Shown here piece after piece: positions 16,768 to 31,605 of a DNA stretch of 64,000 bases (position 1 is its first letter; each line of letters begins with the position of its first letter). The DNA is from Lucifuga dentata (Eukaryota > Chordata > Actinopteri > Ophidiiformes > Bythitidae): assembly GCA_014773175.1 (NCBI GenBank), contig VXCM01000953.1:1-64000 (forward strand), read 5' to 3'. The notes under the pieces are model-generated. The model did no database searches. It had not been told where the DNA came from and saw only the letters and a program-made list of their open reading frames with translations. The translations under genes and the position numbers were made by a program.

Positions 16768-17793
16768 CCCTCAAACTCTCCTTCATCTCTCCTCTCATCC
16801 ATCTTCTTCCTTCTCCTCTCTCCGGTCTCATGTATCCTCATCCCAGCGCACTCAGAGAACAGCATGCGAGCAACAGAGATGGAGAGCAGAGGAGGAAGGA
16901 GAGAATAAGCGACCGTATTGTAGATATGAAGAAACAACAAAGAGATAGAGAAGACACTGAGAACGGTGAAGGTTGGAAGGGGTGGGGGGGGAAGGAAGTA
17001 TAAGAGACTGCCATGGATGGTGCTGAGATTAGTTTTGCTCCAGTAGTGAAAGATCATAAAAAATGAGGAAGGGAGGAGAGAGCTGAGGAGACAGAGAGAA
17101 GGGGAGGATTAGTGCTACTCCAGGAATGACAGAAGACTAGAAAGAGAGTGCGGGAGGTTGGAGTGGAGGGTGTGTGTGTGTGTGTGTNCAAAAAAAAAAG
17201 GAAACAGGAGAAGGAAGTATGTCTTAGTGGGAAGAAGAAAAGTAGATATTGTTTCTTTTTATCGTAATGAGCTTTGGTAATAAATTTGAGTCTCTCAGCA
17301 TGAATATACTGAATATTTCCGTCTCCGATGGGCTGATCGGGGAGAAGGTCAAGACTACATCAGCTTCTCCCAACTGAACAACTAACTCTGGTTTTTCTAA
17401 TTAATGACAGCAGGATAACTGTGTAAAAAAAAAAAAAAAAAAANAAAAAAAAAAAAAAAAAAGTCATCAGGCTTTGCTCCGCTCGTCTCTCACCGGAACA
17501 GCGATGACATTTAAGGATTAATTCCAGACTAATACGGTTCTTTTCACTCTTTTTTTGTCTTTACAACAAGCTGACACATTTTTATCAAGGCAGCACGATT
17601 GGCTGATGTTTGCTAAGCATGTAGGAATTCAGTGAATGGTTCACACACACTTGCACACACACACACACACACACACACGCAATTTCCCTGTAAAGTGTGT
17701 GTGTTGCTTCAGCTTGGGACAGCAAGGCAAGCCCCCCTGCAGATAGCATTAGGATGGGAACTGGGACAGACGCCTCAGACATGCATATGAGGG

Positions 17794-17859
<66 letters not shown>

Positions 17860-18864
17860 TGTTACACACACATGAACACACATACCTTGCAGGAATACAC
17901 ACGAAAGGACACAGAAAAGTGGTCACATGTAGGGAAATGCTCTTACACAGACACACACAATCACATACACACATACATGCACACCAGCAACTGTACAGGG
18001 ATTCCCACAGTGACTGGGCAAGATTCCGAACCGGAATGGGCAGCTCACTGGACTGGAAGACTAACATTACTCCAGGGGGGCTCCGGGTTAGATCAACTCT
18101 GCGAATTTCACACTGGGACAGAGAGGTNACATTACTCCAGGGGGGCTCCGGGTTAGATCAACTCTGCGAATTTCACACTGGGACAGAGAGGTGGAGAGGG
18201 GGAAGAAAATGGTTGGGTGGAGGAGAAGAGCAATGTGCTTTAGAGGGCACTAATGCTTCAAAAACCCCTCAATCCAATTATGTTTAAAAGCCAGGAGAAA
18301 GGAGATTCTTTAAGTTCGTGTAGTTTTTAAAGGAGCGAGTCTCATCTTACAGGGTGGGGGATAATGTAATGCAAAGACGTTAACACTAAATTTAGGTTTG
18401 GTGATAAAAAGGGGGAATTAGAAGACTGAGAGATACTGGAAAAAAGGAAGAAATACAGGGAATAGTTTTAGAAGGGGGGGAGGGGGTACGTAACATCTAC
18501 AAGCCCAAGGAGTAGTAGAGATAGTGATAGGAGAGGCAGGGAAGAGGGGGAAGGATGAAAGAGGAACAGATGAAAAGAAGAGTGCACTCACTGGGCTTAC
18601 AGCACACGGTGACACGCAGCTTCATACAAGGCAGAGGAGGACCTTCATCTGTAGGCAGAGCTAAAAAAAAAAAAAAAAAAAAAAACAGAAAGATTTAAAC
18701 ATGCTGCTTATTTATTCAATTCAACAAACAGTTGCCATCCAAAATTCTAACATGTCAAATAAGACTGTTGTAAAGCAGTGAATGAAAAACATGTAACAAA
18801 GCCAAGTATTAAAGGCTCTCTTGGCATTTTTGCTGCTGTCTGATGTATTTTTTTATGAAGAAAA

Positions 18865-18904
<40 letters not shown>

Positions 18905-21900
18905 CAAGAATCCAATATTAATACTTTATTAAATGATAAATTCATACAATACATGACATCAAATAAAAAAAACAGACACTAACATCTCCTGCTACGTACC
19001 ATACCATAGCTAAATAAAAACAATATCTTCGATTCCATAAAAGCATGTGCCAGTTCTAATATCAATACCGATTATGGCTCACATGGGAAAATTGGCAACA
19101 GTTCACTGTATTAGCTGCCAGTTTAGCACATGGTTTCACTGAACAAATCTGTCTGGCAGTTAAAGAATATATGTGAATTATTCACAAACAGCTGCTAACA
19201 CAACAGGGAGCCACAACACAAGCTGAGTATATGTTAGAGAACAGTCGCTCGCTTTCTGGAATTTATAGGTGAAAAGTACATACAGTATATTATCAGTATT
19301 GTGCTGAACGACAGTTTGGAGGTACTTTTTACTTGATTATTTCAATTTCGTGTTACTTTCAACACAGGGAAATATGTTAGAATATTATACATTTTACTCT
19401 ACTACATTTATTCGAGACAGTAAATTACCTTGCAGATTATGACTTTAAATAAGAAGTGTAAAACCTTGTATATGAAACATGTTACAGCTTAAAGGACCAT
19501 ACCAGTGATTTTGCATGTTTGAGCCCAGTACCTGTATACATGTTACTGCCAACCATTTTCCAAAACATAAAGTCATATTTTAGTTTTTTTTTAATGTTAC
19601 TTTGTCAATTCCCTAATCTTTCAAAATCAAATGTTCAGGTGATACGCCCACCTTAACATTCAATGTTTTGCCTGCTACGACTGGAGAGGGCTCGGTCATT
19701 TTATAGCCGTCTTCTCCTGGGATGATACTCCCTGGCGGAGATGTATATTTTCTTCAGCGCAGCTCCGTGTTGTATTGGTTAAATTAAGTAACTTCGACAT
19801 AAAATAATAAAAGCGTTTGGGTTGCTCTGATGGATTACTTATCTCAAGCACGTTTCAAGTCTCTACAAGTTGATTTTAATAGCATTTGGGAATTAACTGG
19901 AGCCAATAACGGTCTGGAAATTAGGAAAAACTATTCTTATATTTACCGCTCCAGCAGTATTTTTTGAAAAATGGTTGGCAGTAATGTCATGTGTATGCTG
20001 GTTGTATATATTGGGCTCAAACATGCAAAATCACTGGTATGATCCTTTATTGACACAATGCATGTTTGACATTATAAAAACCCGTATCTCCAATTTTGGG
20101 GATGTTTATTGTTTCATTCTAAAGTATTCATTATTTCTTTCAAATGCTCCAAACCTGACACTTTTCACTGTTGATGCTACAATACATTACACTGTTAATA
20201 CTTGTTTAGTTTTAATTGCATGTAATTGTGAACGTAGGATGTCATAGAGTATTTATGATATTAGTACTTTTGTTTAAGTAAACACTTTAAGTACTTCTTA
20301 AGTATTTCTACTTCTTTACTGGTGATTTAAACTGATAATCTAGCACAGTAACAATGGAACTATATTATCATTAGTCACCGTCCCCTCAAACTGTCCCGTG
20401 TCGAAAGCGTCTGAGTACCAGAGGATGTCAAGGTGTTTCCTGTTTGGTGAGTGGTGGGTCTGCCTGGTCATCTACACATGCGAGACCCGGTGGGTGTGGG
20501 AGTGTCAGCAAGTGGGACAGACAGTCACAGACAGTGGGCTGTCAGAGTCACAGAGAGGAGCTGAGCCTGGCTCAGACTGAGCCCACTAATACCATTAGTG
20601 CTTCTAATACTATTGTACTGTCCACTCAGGCTAATGCCATTATACTGTCTCAGGCTGCGGAGCCATTCAGCACAAACCCCAGAGCTGCACATTTGGACCA
20701 ACTTATCTTTGATGCGGACAAAACATGCACAATCGCTCAGAGCTCGATGTGGCCCAACCGGAGAGGGGGGACCCATTGTTGCTTTTCCTCTGAACTGGCC
20801 TGCACAACCACAATAGCTCAGTGTGTGTGCATGTATACATGTGAGTGTGTGTGTATGTTGTTGCATGTGTGTGAACCCGCTCTCTCATGCCCTCACAATG
20901 CTCCATTGTCACACCAACCGCAACAGTAATTTATGTAAAGATTCTTTCTTTCCCTTCGTCTCATCCGTCCCTTTTGTCACTCTCTCTCTCTTTTCTTTCT
21001 ACTGTGTGCATTCCACTCCTCCAGCCCCCCTTCTCCCCTCCACTGTCAGACTGTGTCCATCTTTGCTCTTTCTCTCTCTCTGTCAGTCCTCCATGCTTCT
21101 CTACCTCTGTGTGCTTTTCTGCCTGTTTTTTCCTCTCCCACTGTCGTCCCATATTGATCTCCAATTCTTCCTCCTACACTTGGCGGTCCCTCTGTCTCTT
21201 TGTTGTCACCCTTCCATTCCATGCATTCACTTGACTCTTTCATTCTCTGCTTTGTTTTGTGTCCTCCCACTTGGTTGAACTGACATCAGCAGTTGTAAAA
21301 GTAAGGAGAAAAAAAAAAACATCATCTGATTTTACAGCCACTAAGCCATCTTCTCTTTCCCTCCCTCCTTTTTCCCCCCTCCACTGGTCTGAAATGAATA
21401 AGTGAAGAGCGAGAGCATGGGAGGATGAAATAGAAGACGAGGAAACAAATTAAAATCGTGTAACAGCCTACAGCTTTAAGAAAGTATCATTAATGTATTT
21501 CAGCCTGGATTTATGGAAAACATTCATACTATAAGTGGAATATTTACAGTACACCTCTAATAAAGAATTCTTTGAAAGCTGTCACACTTGACCCTTTCTG
21601 CACTTGTTCCTTCAAAGTAAAGGTCTGTGTAGTCATTATTACTTCCACTGACACAGGTGAATATGCAGACAGATGAACTGGGACCATCAGGCATCACATT
21701 TTTTCTCTTTTCAGGATACTTAATAGGCTACCAGTGTGCAGAGCCTCGAGCAAATAGTCATTATTTCACAAAAAAAACAAAAACAATTGTAAAATCATAT
21801 ACATAAAAAAATTATTTTTCATAATAGAAACAAACATTCTATGAATCGTCTTGTGAGCCTGTTGAAGCTCTGAACCCCCAGGCTAAATAACCCTGCACAT

Positions 21901-24163
21901 GCACCCCCCACTCCATACACACACACACACACACCGTCTACTCACAGCTGTAGTAATAGTGGTGCCCAGGCTGGAACTCAAACCCCAGTGAGAAGGGGGT
22001 AAACCTTTGGATCTTCTCAGAGAAGCGCACTGGTCCATACGGAGCATGTGGACTGTTACACTCCCACCTCTTAATGGCCCCTCTGGTCTCCACACAGCCC
22101 TGGAAAGATGTCTCTGCCACCAGGTAGAGGGCCAGGGTCTCTGGCTGCCCAGAGCCAGGGGTCTGGTTGTCTGGGTAGTAGGGGCAGTAGATGTCCAGGT
22201 AGTCATTCAGAGTGACCTCAATGGACAGATCACCTGCTGTTAACCTGGGAGGGAAAAAATGACAATGGCATTAATATTTCACACAACAATTACATGACTG
22301 AAGGGGAGGGAGGGGAAGTGATGAAACACAGAGAAAGGAAGAGAGAAAAAAGACAGATCACAGGTATTCCATAATGCCATGTGCCTGGAGGAATGTGGAT
22401 ATAGCTTCAGCAGATGGACAGTTCATCAGTATCACACATAATGATTACACAGGGTGACTGAGCAAAGTTGTGCTGTTTTTTTTGTTTTGTTTTTTTTTCT
22501 CCAAGAATGTTTTGGGATTTGATATATCAACTCTATTTTATTGCCAGGCAAATTATCAGACTGCCAAGGGAAAGAGGTTGAAAGACAGGCAGAGAAAACA
22601 ACAACTCCTCACATGCTAATTAAAGCCAGTGATCGGAGTTCAGTGTATTCCCTCTGTCTGCTCCTCATCCACTTCCACTACACTGTACAAATAAACACAG
22701 GCATGTACACGATGATGTCCACGTGCATGAGCTCCAGTCAAGCCTGTCTGGCTTTAGGCATGACAACAACTCTGGACAAGGCAACAACATTAGAGCAGAA
22801 GAGCAGCATAATGTATTGCTACTTTAATCTGCAAATTCTGTTTTTCTGTCAAGCTACAGTATGAAATATAAGGAGTTGCATGTGTACGAAGTAATACACA
22901 GTGAAACAGAAGGGATGAGAGAAAGTGAATGATGTAGAATGAAATATGAGAGGTAAAAGCATAAAAAGCATAATGGGTCAGGCAAATCAAGCCAAAAAAC
23001 AAAAACCGAGGAGAGAAATGTGGCAGAGAGAGATTATGAAAGATGAAAGACTTTAGACAGGGCCCAAAGAAAGACAGGAGACTGATGAAAAGAGAGATAC
23101 TGAGATGGTTTGGGGCAGAGAGATAGAAAAAAAAGCCTGAGGAAGAGGAAAGTAAGATGAACTGGTAGGAAAAAAAAGTAAAGAGTAAAGAGAATAGAAA
23201 GTGTTTTAATTAGCGACCCCAGAGAGTCTGACTGCAGACAGTGAGAGGAGAACAACAGAGTGGTAGAGGAGAAGAGACGGACTTTAATTGGTCTCCTCTT
23301 CACATGGAGTGCAGGACAGAAAGATGAGGGGCAGAATGTGGCTTGGGCAGAAAGTTCAGGTCCATCAGCGGGGGTCTTTATAGAGGGGTGACAGAGCGAA
23401 GGAGAGAGGAAAGGAGTGCTGGGAGTCAGTGAAGGGGAACATGGAAGGGAAAAAGAGTGTGAGATGGGGAGGGGGTGGACATATATTAAGTAGGAGGATG
23501 GAGAAGAGACAAAAAAGAAGAAAAGCGGGGAAGAAAGAGTGGGTCATCACAGTAGGAGGAGATGGAATTGATGAAAACTAAAATGGAACAGATAGACGTG
23601 ACGGGAAGCAGGAGAATCAGACAGCCCAACGAATCTGCAGAGGATATCGAAGATGGATGGAGCAACGAGAGGAGAAATGACAAGAACCCGTCAGAGAGAA
23701 GAGGTCCATACGGTGGAACTAAAAAAGTGAAATAGAAATTCACATTCAGTGTTAACTCTGATCCCATCTGTGGATGGGAATGTTTCTGAGCAGATGAATG
23801 TTGGCACACCGGTGTGTATGGTGTGTATTTTTGAGGAAGATAATGGAGCAGAAAAGCACAGAGTGTGTGTCGTGGAGATGCAGGTGAGACCCTGGAGGCA
23901 GGTCTCACTAAAGCCACTTCCTGCTCAATAGCTACCTCGCAGAATTGGCAATCTATCAACTGGACAGGACACCATCGATCAGGATCCCTTGCACAGGACA
24001 CACACACTCCACTGATCAATATCCCTTCTCCGAATGTGGGTGTGTGTTGTCGCCCAATGGCTCTATTACCTGTGTGTACTAATTACAACTGAACAAAGGT
24101 ACTTGATCGTCTGGTTGAGAAAAAACACAAGCAAATACGCTAGTGTAAGCATGTACAGCGTAA

Positions 24164-24220
<57 letters not shown>

Positions 24221-27200
24221 AGCCCATTTATTCATTGTACTACTTGTGGGGTTTTCTGAGGCTTCCATAGCAAAATATTTACACACCAGCTATGTAAGTG
24301 TGTGCACGTGTGTATGTGCATGTGTATGTAATAATAGACATGCTGTGTCAACATGGTGCACCCCCTGCTATACATATCAGTCACCACAAGCTTCTTGTGT
24401 GCTTCTAACCCTCCTACATCCTACCTGTGATTCCCCAACTCCCACCCTGNACATATCAGTCACCACAAGCTTCTTGTGTGCTTCTCACCCTCCTACATCC
24501 TACCTGTGATTCCCCAACTCCCACCCTGCATCCCTCCTCCTCAATCTCCTCCCTCATCTTTCACCACTCTGGATGAAACCCACTTGTGCTCCATCTACTG
24601 CTTCAGAGGCCCTGCTGCATCTCCCTGTGCTCCCCTCCTATTTCTGACTCCTCTCTATCCTACATTACCACTCCTTCCCCTCCCACAAGCCTCCAAATTC
24701 AGCCTGCGCCATATGCATGCCAGCAATTACGGAAAAAGGTGTGCTCTACTGATGTCAAACTGTCATCTCTCTTTCTCTCCTCTTCCCTTCTCTCCTCTCT
24801 TTCTCTCTGCCTGGCCCAAGTAGGCTTAGGTATGCCCTAATTACACTCAGCATCCTTCCCTCCTGCCAGCCACCATGCAGCAGAGCAATGACAGCACAGG
24901 GGCATCATGGGAGCATTGAGGAGCAGTAGGTGTCAAAGAACAGAGCGCCGGAGCAGCCTATCAGGGAGAGACTCCTCCAGAAGCAGGGGAGAGGATTGGT
25001 TTGGTCCAGTGCTGCAACAGGGGAGAGGGCAAGGCAACAGCAGAGCGCACGCAGATGCTGCTTCATGCGTGTTTAAGCACACATGAAGCATATGAGTACA
25101 CACTTGCAGCACGCGCACACACGCACAAACATGAAAGTACTTCAGGAGAATAAAACATGCTCTATCCTCTCCTGCCAGAGGATGATCAGTCACACCCTTC
25201 TGAGGGCTGGTGCAAGCTCTTGGTTGATAAAAAAAAATAAAAAAAAATAAAAAATCTCACTGAGGAGCAAAATAAAAAATAACATGCTGGGATCTTCAAT
25301 GGAAAACTTAACAGGCTAACAGTTATTTTATAATTACAGGAAATCAGATTCAAAATTGAACAGAGCTGACATCTTACCAGTGTGTGTGCGTGTGTTTGTG
25401 TGTGTGTGTGTTTATAATGAAATGCAGGGGGTTGACTGTGGCAGAGACCTTTGATCCTTTAATATGAGAGAATAATTAAAGGAGCAACAATCCCATAACA
25501 GAGCTTCAGGAATACAGAACAGATACTCCAGCGTGCACAGAAGCTGCATACTACGCATACCAAATACACTTAATCAACATAATCAACATGATGGATAAGA
25601 ATATTCTACTACAGGGAAAATGCTGATAATATGCTTACACCATACAGTGTGTCCCAGATGAATACAGAGAATATAAAATGAAGCTACTTTTGATAAATAA
25701 AAAGTTTTTAAAGGGAACCTAACCAGCCCACAGTAAAACTCGTTATTTCTTTCTTTTAGTGATGGTGGGACGTGGAAAGGCTTGGTGGAGCCTCAGCTCT
25801 TCCGGGGCCAATCACAGCAGGGTAACAATAACTCTGGTGAGCTTACTCTGTCTTGACTGGGCATCGCACGCCTCAGCTGACGCCCTAAAACCCCTTCACA
25901 CTGCAGGAACTTCTCAAGAACTTAGGAGGTTTGTTTTGTTTTTCAGCAACAAACTTTTTCAGCTCCTACTCCAGGGTAAGTACTCTCCGATAGAGCAGGT
26001 AAGGCTCACATCACTGATTGGTCAGATGGAAACTTCCCCAGGCTACAACTGCCTTTTTTAAATTTGTACATTTAGCTTGTTTTTGCACATGGAAAACAGA
26101 AAAAAGTCTTGTTAGTTTACAAAGCAATGCCAAGAAAAGTTTGATAATTAAACAAAATTCAAAAATAAATAAATAAATAAATGATTACAACACGCCATGA
26201 CCGATGTAGAAATCTATTACGGGACATTGATCAAAATGCTCCGGTACCATTGGCATGAGCAATGTTTTTGCTGGAGACATTAGGAAATAGCATGAACCTT
26301 TAGATGAGGAATTGTCAGAAGGTAACATTTGTGTCTTTGTGATCTAATTTTCCATGATTTTTTTTTACAGTAGTTGAAGTACAGTAACAAGTACTGCAGC
26401 TCCTTCCCCGTTTTGTTTTGGATAAAGTAGTTCATAATACTTTTGGTCTGAAATTGCCTTTTGGTGTGTGCTGTGGCATCACTCGTGACACTGTGGGAGG
26501 ATTTGGGCTGAACAGGAGAATCTTTGTGTCAACTGACACTGTTTATCGTTTTAGTTTTTTTAGGGTCATATGGGTGTGGTGTATTGCCTTAGGACAAATG
26601 GAGATGTCAGTTGAGTCACAGGCCTAAGTAAACTAGATTAACTTTGAGATTCCTTCCTCTGATTACCTTAACATTCTCCCTCTTACTGTACAGGCTCATT
26701 TCTAAGCAAAACACTGCTTGACCTGACTATAGCTACCTTCGGTGGTCTCAATAGGAAATCACCTAAGGCAAATAAAGTGGAATTTTCTCATATTTTAATA
26801 TACCAAAACATTAATACATTCCCATCTTTAAAATATATAAATGGCAGGTGAATACTACTAGACTTTTAAAAGCCTTTCAAGAAAAGGCTTTTAAAAGTCT
26901 GTGTGTGGAGAGAAAAAGAACTGATGAAAAAGTTCATGGCAAAGACACCCTGAAGACAGAGCAGGGTGAATGAAGCAGAGAAGTTAAGAGAGAGAATATT
27001 TTCTCCTTGAGGTCTCCTAAGCTTCAGTGACCTCTTGCTCCACAGGCTATCCCGTCTTCAGAGCAGAAAAATGAAAGAATCACACAACTCCGCCGCTACA
27101 CCTGTGAGTCAGAGGATGAAAGGGAAAGTGAGAAACTTCATCTACCAGCAATTGCACCATTTCCAGGATTTTGTGAGCTTAAATCTCTTTTTTTTGCCAT

Positions 27201-28227
27201 CTACTCCTTTTAAGACATCTCTCCACTCTATCTTTCACTATGCAGAGCATGGTTGTAAAATGAAACAGAATCAGGACAAATCCCCCTCCCCTCTATTAGC
27301 TGCCCCCCAGCCCCACCCCACCCCAANNNNNNNNNNNNNNNNNNNNNNNNNNNNNNNNNNNNNNNNNNNNNNNNNNNNNNNNNNNNNNNNNNNNNNNNNN
27401 NNNNNNNNNNNNNNNNNNNNNNNNNNNNNNNNNNNNNNNNNCCCCTCACAGACTCCCCAGACCCCGTTTCTCCAAATTCTCTGAAGATTTCCTCTATGTC
27501 GTCAAACTGTGGCCCACGACCATCGTGAACACTCCTCACGGTGAGGAAAGAGGGAATTAAGGGGAACAAGCTGTTGCTCTTATCTGCCCTTTCCTGTTTG
27601 GTATGCCTATGTGTGAGTGTGTGTATGTGTGTGTATGTGCACTTCCTTCAAGGTTAGCAGGAAGTGTATCTCTCCTCTACACCAGACCTTTAGCCTTCTT
27701 TTCTGTGACTTCTAATCTGCAAACGTGGGGTATGTCGACTTTCTTCCCTTCTCCTTTTCCATCCACTGAAATTTTTGGTTTTTAGTCATATGCATGCCAA
27801 AATCTGAACACGCATTTGGAAATAATATCCATGCGAGGACATTCAATTAACTACATTAATCCTAACTCTGACCATTACTTTTTCCTTAACCCTTTCTGTC
27901 ACCAAAACCTAATGCTTCTGTCCTTATAAGGATTGATGGATACCAGTGTGGTGTACACAGATTCCAGAGAGCTGAGACAAGGCTTCACACACCAATATGA
28001 ATTCAGTGCATGGGCTGTATGTGCATAAAGTAGATGAAATGATTGGTTGCACCCTGCAGGTTCCATGAAATGACCAGAAGGCACAGGGCATTCAGATCAT
28101 ATTCATTCAAACTGTGAGGATCAGCAGGCTGCTTCATGGACTCACATTCAATTTACAGACATAGATAAAACACACAAGGATGGACAGAAACACACACATA
28201 CACACACACACACACATACACAAACAT

Positions 28228-28279
<52 letters not shown>

Positions 28280-31200
28280 GCTGCTTCACATCCTAAAGAT
28301 TCACAAGCTCAGGTAAAGATAGATCCTATTTTCTGCCTGTTATAACATAGGTTGGACTCTGTGTGTTTGTGTGGATGTGCATACTTGTGATCATTCTGTG
28401 GGACTCAGCAGTACAACAGGATGTATAGCCATGGCTCTCACAGCTGAAGAAAATTGCATGATTCTGGCCCACAGAGTATAGAAACCAATCCATCAGAATT
28501 TCGCATTTTGATACGGCTGCAGGTCTGTGGAAACCAGCATTGCCCTCTGTGGCTGAGCTCTGTCATGCATCAGCACTGCTCTTCATGTGTGGTCCTTGAA
28601 TAAGCTTTCCACTGACTTTTTTTTTTAGAGATATGAAATTACTGTCCACAATATAAATGGACAAGAACACAGTCTTGTACTCAGGAATGGCTGCTTTTCA
28701 CTGTTTGACCTAAACATTGTACCAAAACATTGGCTCACTATCAAGAGCACAGCAGCAGCTGAAAGTATTACCTTATTTGACTTTTTTTCCCCTCACCTGC
28801 CTTGTGTGGACGTGGCCACATTTGTAATCTAAATGCAAGAAAAAAAGCACAGAGAGAGTTTCAGCTTAAGAGTGATGGAGGAAGTGTGTGTGTTTTGGCA
28901 AAAGAAATGTCCATCGATGAGAGCGTAGTACTCGTACAGCAAGGGTGTGTACGCAGGGGTAAATAAGGTCAGACGTGCCGTTGCCAGGACAACAACCAAT
29001 CTGGAGTTGGGATTGGTGCCAAGCCAGTGCCCCACCCATCCATCCTTTACTCCATCACTTCATCCGTCTTTTTTCCTGCGTCCCTCTGTCGGACAGCCTA
29101 AACCTCAGAGTAATGAGTGCTCTCCATGTTTCTGCAGTCTAAAAGCAGCTGCAGTGTAAATACAGGCTGGTGTGTACAGGTGCCAGGCTGGAATCTAGAA
29201 ACCTGAATATAGCTACAGCACCTCAGCGCTCGGAAACTGACAGAGATGCAGGGCGAAAGAGACACTGACAGCTATGATGGGTGGACAGAAAAAGTCGTGA
29301 TTGAGAATGTTTATGAAATCCATCAAAGTGCACGGCTACAAAGTGTCAGCTCGGCTGATCTGGTGTGTCAACATCATCTGTCTAATATTTATGTATAACT
29401 TTGCTGTTCAGGCACTTCAGCTTTCACAGTGCAGAGAGGAAAACACAGCTTGTTAAAATAATGCAACTAAAGTAATTAAGTCACCCCTGCATATGATATA
29501 TAACCATATCAGGCTATGTGCTAATTAACTATTTTGCTGACCTACTTTTTACTGCACATGCCCATCATATTCCTGTTGGTTAGCACCACCAGTTGTGTTT
29601 TCACGCAGCAACATCGGTTTACTTGTTTGTTAGCGAGTTACTCCAATTTTGACAAAACTCTGGAAGTGTGGGGCACGGCCCAGGGAAGCACCCATTAAAT
29701 TTTGGAGCTGATCTGGAATTTGTAAAAGTATTTGTTAACATTGTGTTTTCTATCTTTTGTCAATTTATTCAAAAGTATTACACCAATTTTAATGAAAAAG
29801 TCAGGCATATTCATGTCATGCTAGACAGCAATAGGTGCAATTTAGTCCAGATACAGATAAATTTTAAAAACTACTGTTTCTTAGGACAAATAAAGCAATT
29901 ATAATTATCATAGTTTTTTTTTTTCTTTTTAGGCCAGAATATAATTAGAACAAGACATAAGTTGTCTAGGCTTGTTTGACCACTGTTTCTCTTTATCAAA
30001 GTTTCGACATACAGTTTGTTGTCATCTTTGGAGCCGTTATTTGGCTGTTATTTAGCGCGTGTGCCATCAGCCATTTTTTACAGCTAAAAAATGCTGCAAC
30101 TAGCATTCAACCAAATATGACAAAAGCTTGTAGCAGTGGTTGTAATTATGATTAAGTTACTACAATTATTTTGCTTCAAAACATGTTCATAATACATTTT
30201 CTACTTTCTGCATAATTTAGGTCACTTTTTACAAACACTTTTTTGAGATTAGATTTTATTACACTTTTATTCTTTTATTTTCATGTTTAAATCTTATGTA
30301 ACCCCAGATGTTTATTTAACATTTGTTTATTTTATTAGCTTTTAGTTATAAAAGCTCATACGCTTCTTTGAAAGTATATTTAAAGGTTATTTTATGTTAT
30401 GTTACATTTTTACAAGGTAGGATCTACACTCTCATCTATTATATTAAATATACTTAACTACACTTATCTATGTCCCAGGTCTTCCAGCAAGGCCCACCTG
30501 TGTAAGTGGGTTAAGGAGGACATGCAACTAACACATATATATACACACACACACAGATACACTCTTTACTATAGTGAAAAGGGCACTCGCTAAGCAAATA
30601 CCCTCAGCCAATAAATCAGACTTGGCTTTGAGAATCCATCATTTACTAACTGGGTCATACTTCTGATGGGGTAGACATTCTTTCTTTTCCATTCTTGCGC
30701 TCTCTCTCACTCTCTCTCATTGTCTCTCTCTCTGTTTTTTCCCTCCCCAATGTGAAGGTCAAAGCTGGATAGGCAGCATATACAACTCATCCCAGGTGTG
30801 CTTTTCCTTCTCTTTCCCTCTGTCTACTTTGATGATTTTTTAGTGGAGGAATGCTAGCTTGGCCTGAGCCTTCCTCCTCCTCTCAGTCAGTCATTCACAC
30901 AGAGGTAAGAAATGTCAAGCAAACCTGCACTAATACAGCCGACAGGACTGAATTATTTAAAAGGAGGGAAGAAGAGGAACGGAGAAGATAAAGAGAAAAA
31001 TATCTGAGTGGTACAAGAGTTAAGGAGAAAATAGAGCAGGCTGACTCCTTTCAGTCCTTCTGACTCCTTTCAGACCTTCTGACTCTTGGTGAACTTATTT
31101 AAAAACTCCTTTACTTGGTTTCACTCCCATCTGCTTTCTTTCACCCCATCTTCAGCTGGTCTCACTTCCTTCCCATGTCAACGTGCCTACACAGTCTCAT

Positions 31201-31504
31201 CCTCTTTCCTCCGCTGCCTCTTCCACCACCATTTCCCCCCCTCCCTCCCTCCATCTTTCTCTCTGTTTATCTAAGCACTTTCACGGTCACTGCTTTGGAA
31301 TCCCAGGAGTCTAAACTGCCCCTTCCCTCTCACTCTCTTACAGCCCATCCACGCTTCACTCTCTCTCTCCATCTTTACCCGTCAGTACAGTTATGATTCA
31401 TATCGCTCTGTGCATCTGGGCTATAGAGGGTCCCCCCTATTCTCCCTCAAGGCAGCCAGCTTTGTCCTGTTCTAGTCACACACAGCCACCCACCATCACG
31501 CCGT

Positions 31505-31539
<35 letters not shown>

Positions 31540-31570
31540 ACCAGAGNACAGCCACCCACCATCACGCCGT

Positions 31571-31605
<35 letters not shown>

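Larger units (their letters stand above)
12996..18591 (-). other. efna4: efna4 intron 3
   Basis: This 5.6-kb intron has no further ephrin exon that I can find. It holds a long purine-rich plus strand (about 13396-13870 and 15520-15930), GA and CA microsatellites, a 45-base alternating purine-pyrimidine tract, single-N joins at 16523, 17188, 17444 and 18128, and two duplicated blocks beside those Ns. Confidence 0.7.

Noticed and set aside
17697..18287. 196-codon open frame, the longest in the window
   Set aside because: Made of translated AC repeats and a duplicated block across an N; an artefact.
13000..18591. Search for the alternative ephrin exon of the EFNA3/EFNA5 type in intron 3
   Set aside because: No segment with matching phase, splice sites and similarity was seen. 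Absence fits the EFNA4 structure, though a short divergent exon could be missed.
25759..26061. 100-codon open frame
   Set aside because: No family similarity recognised and no exon signals that extend it. Parts look like dispersed repeat DNA.
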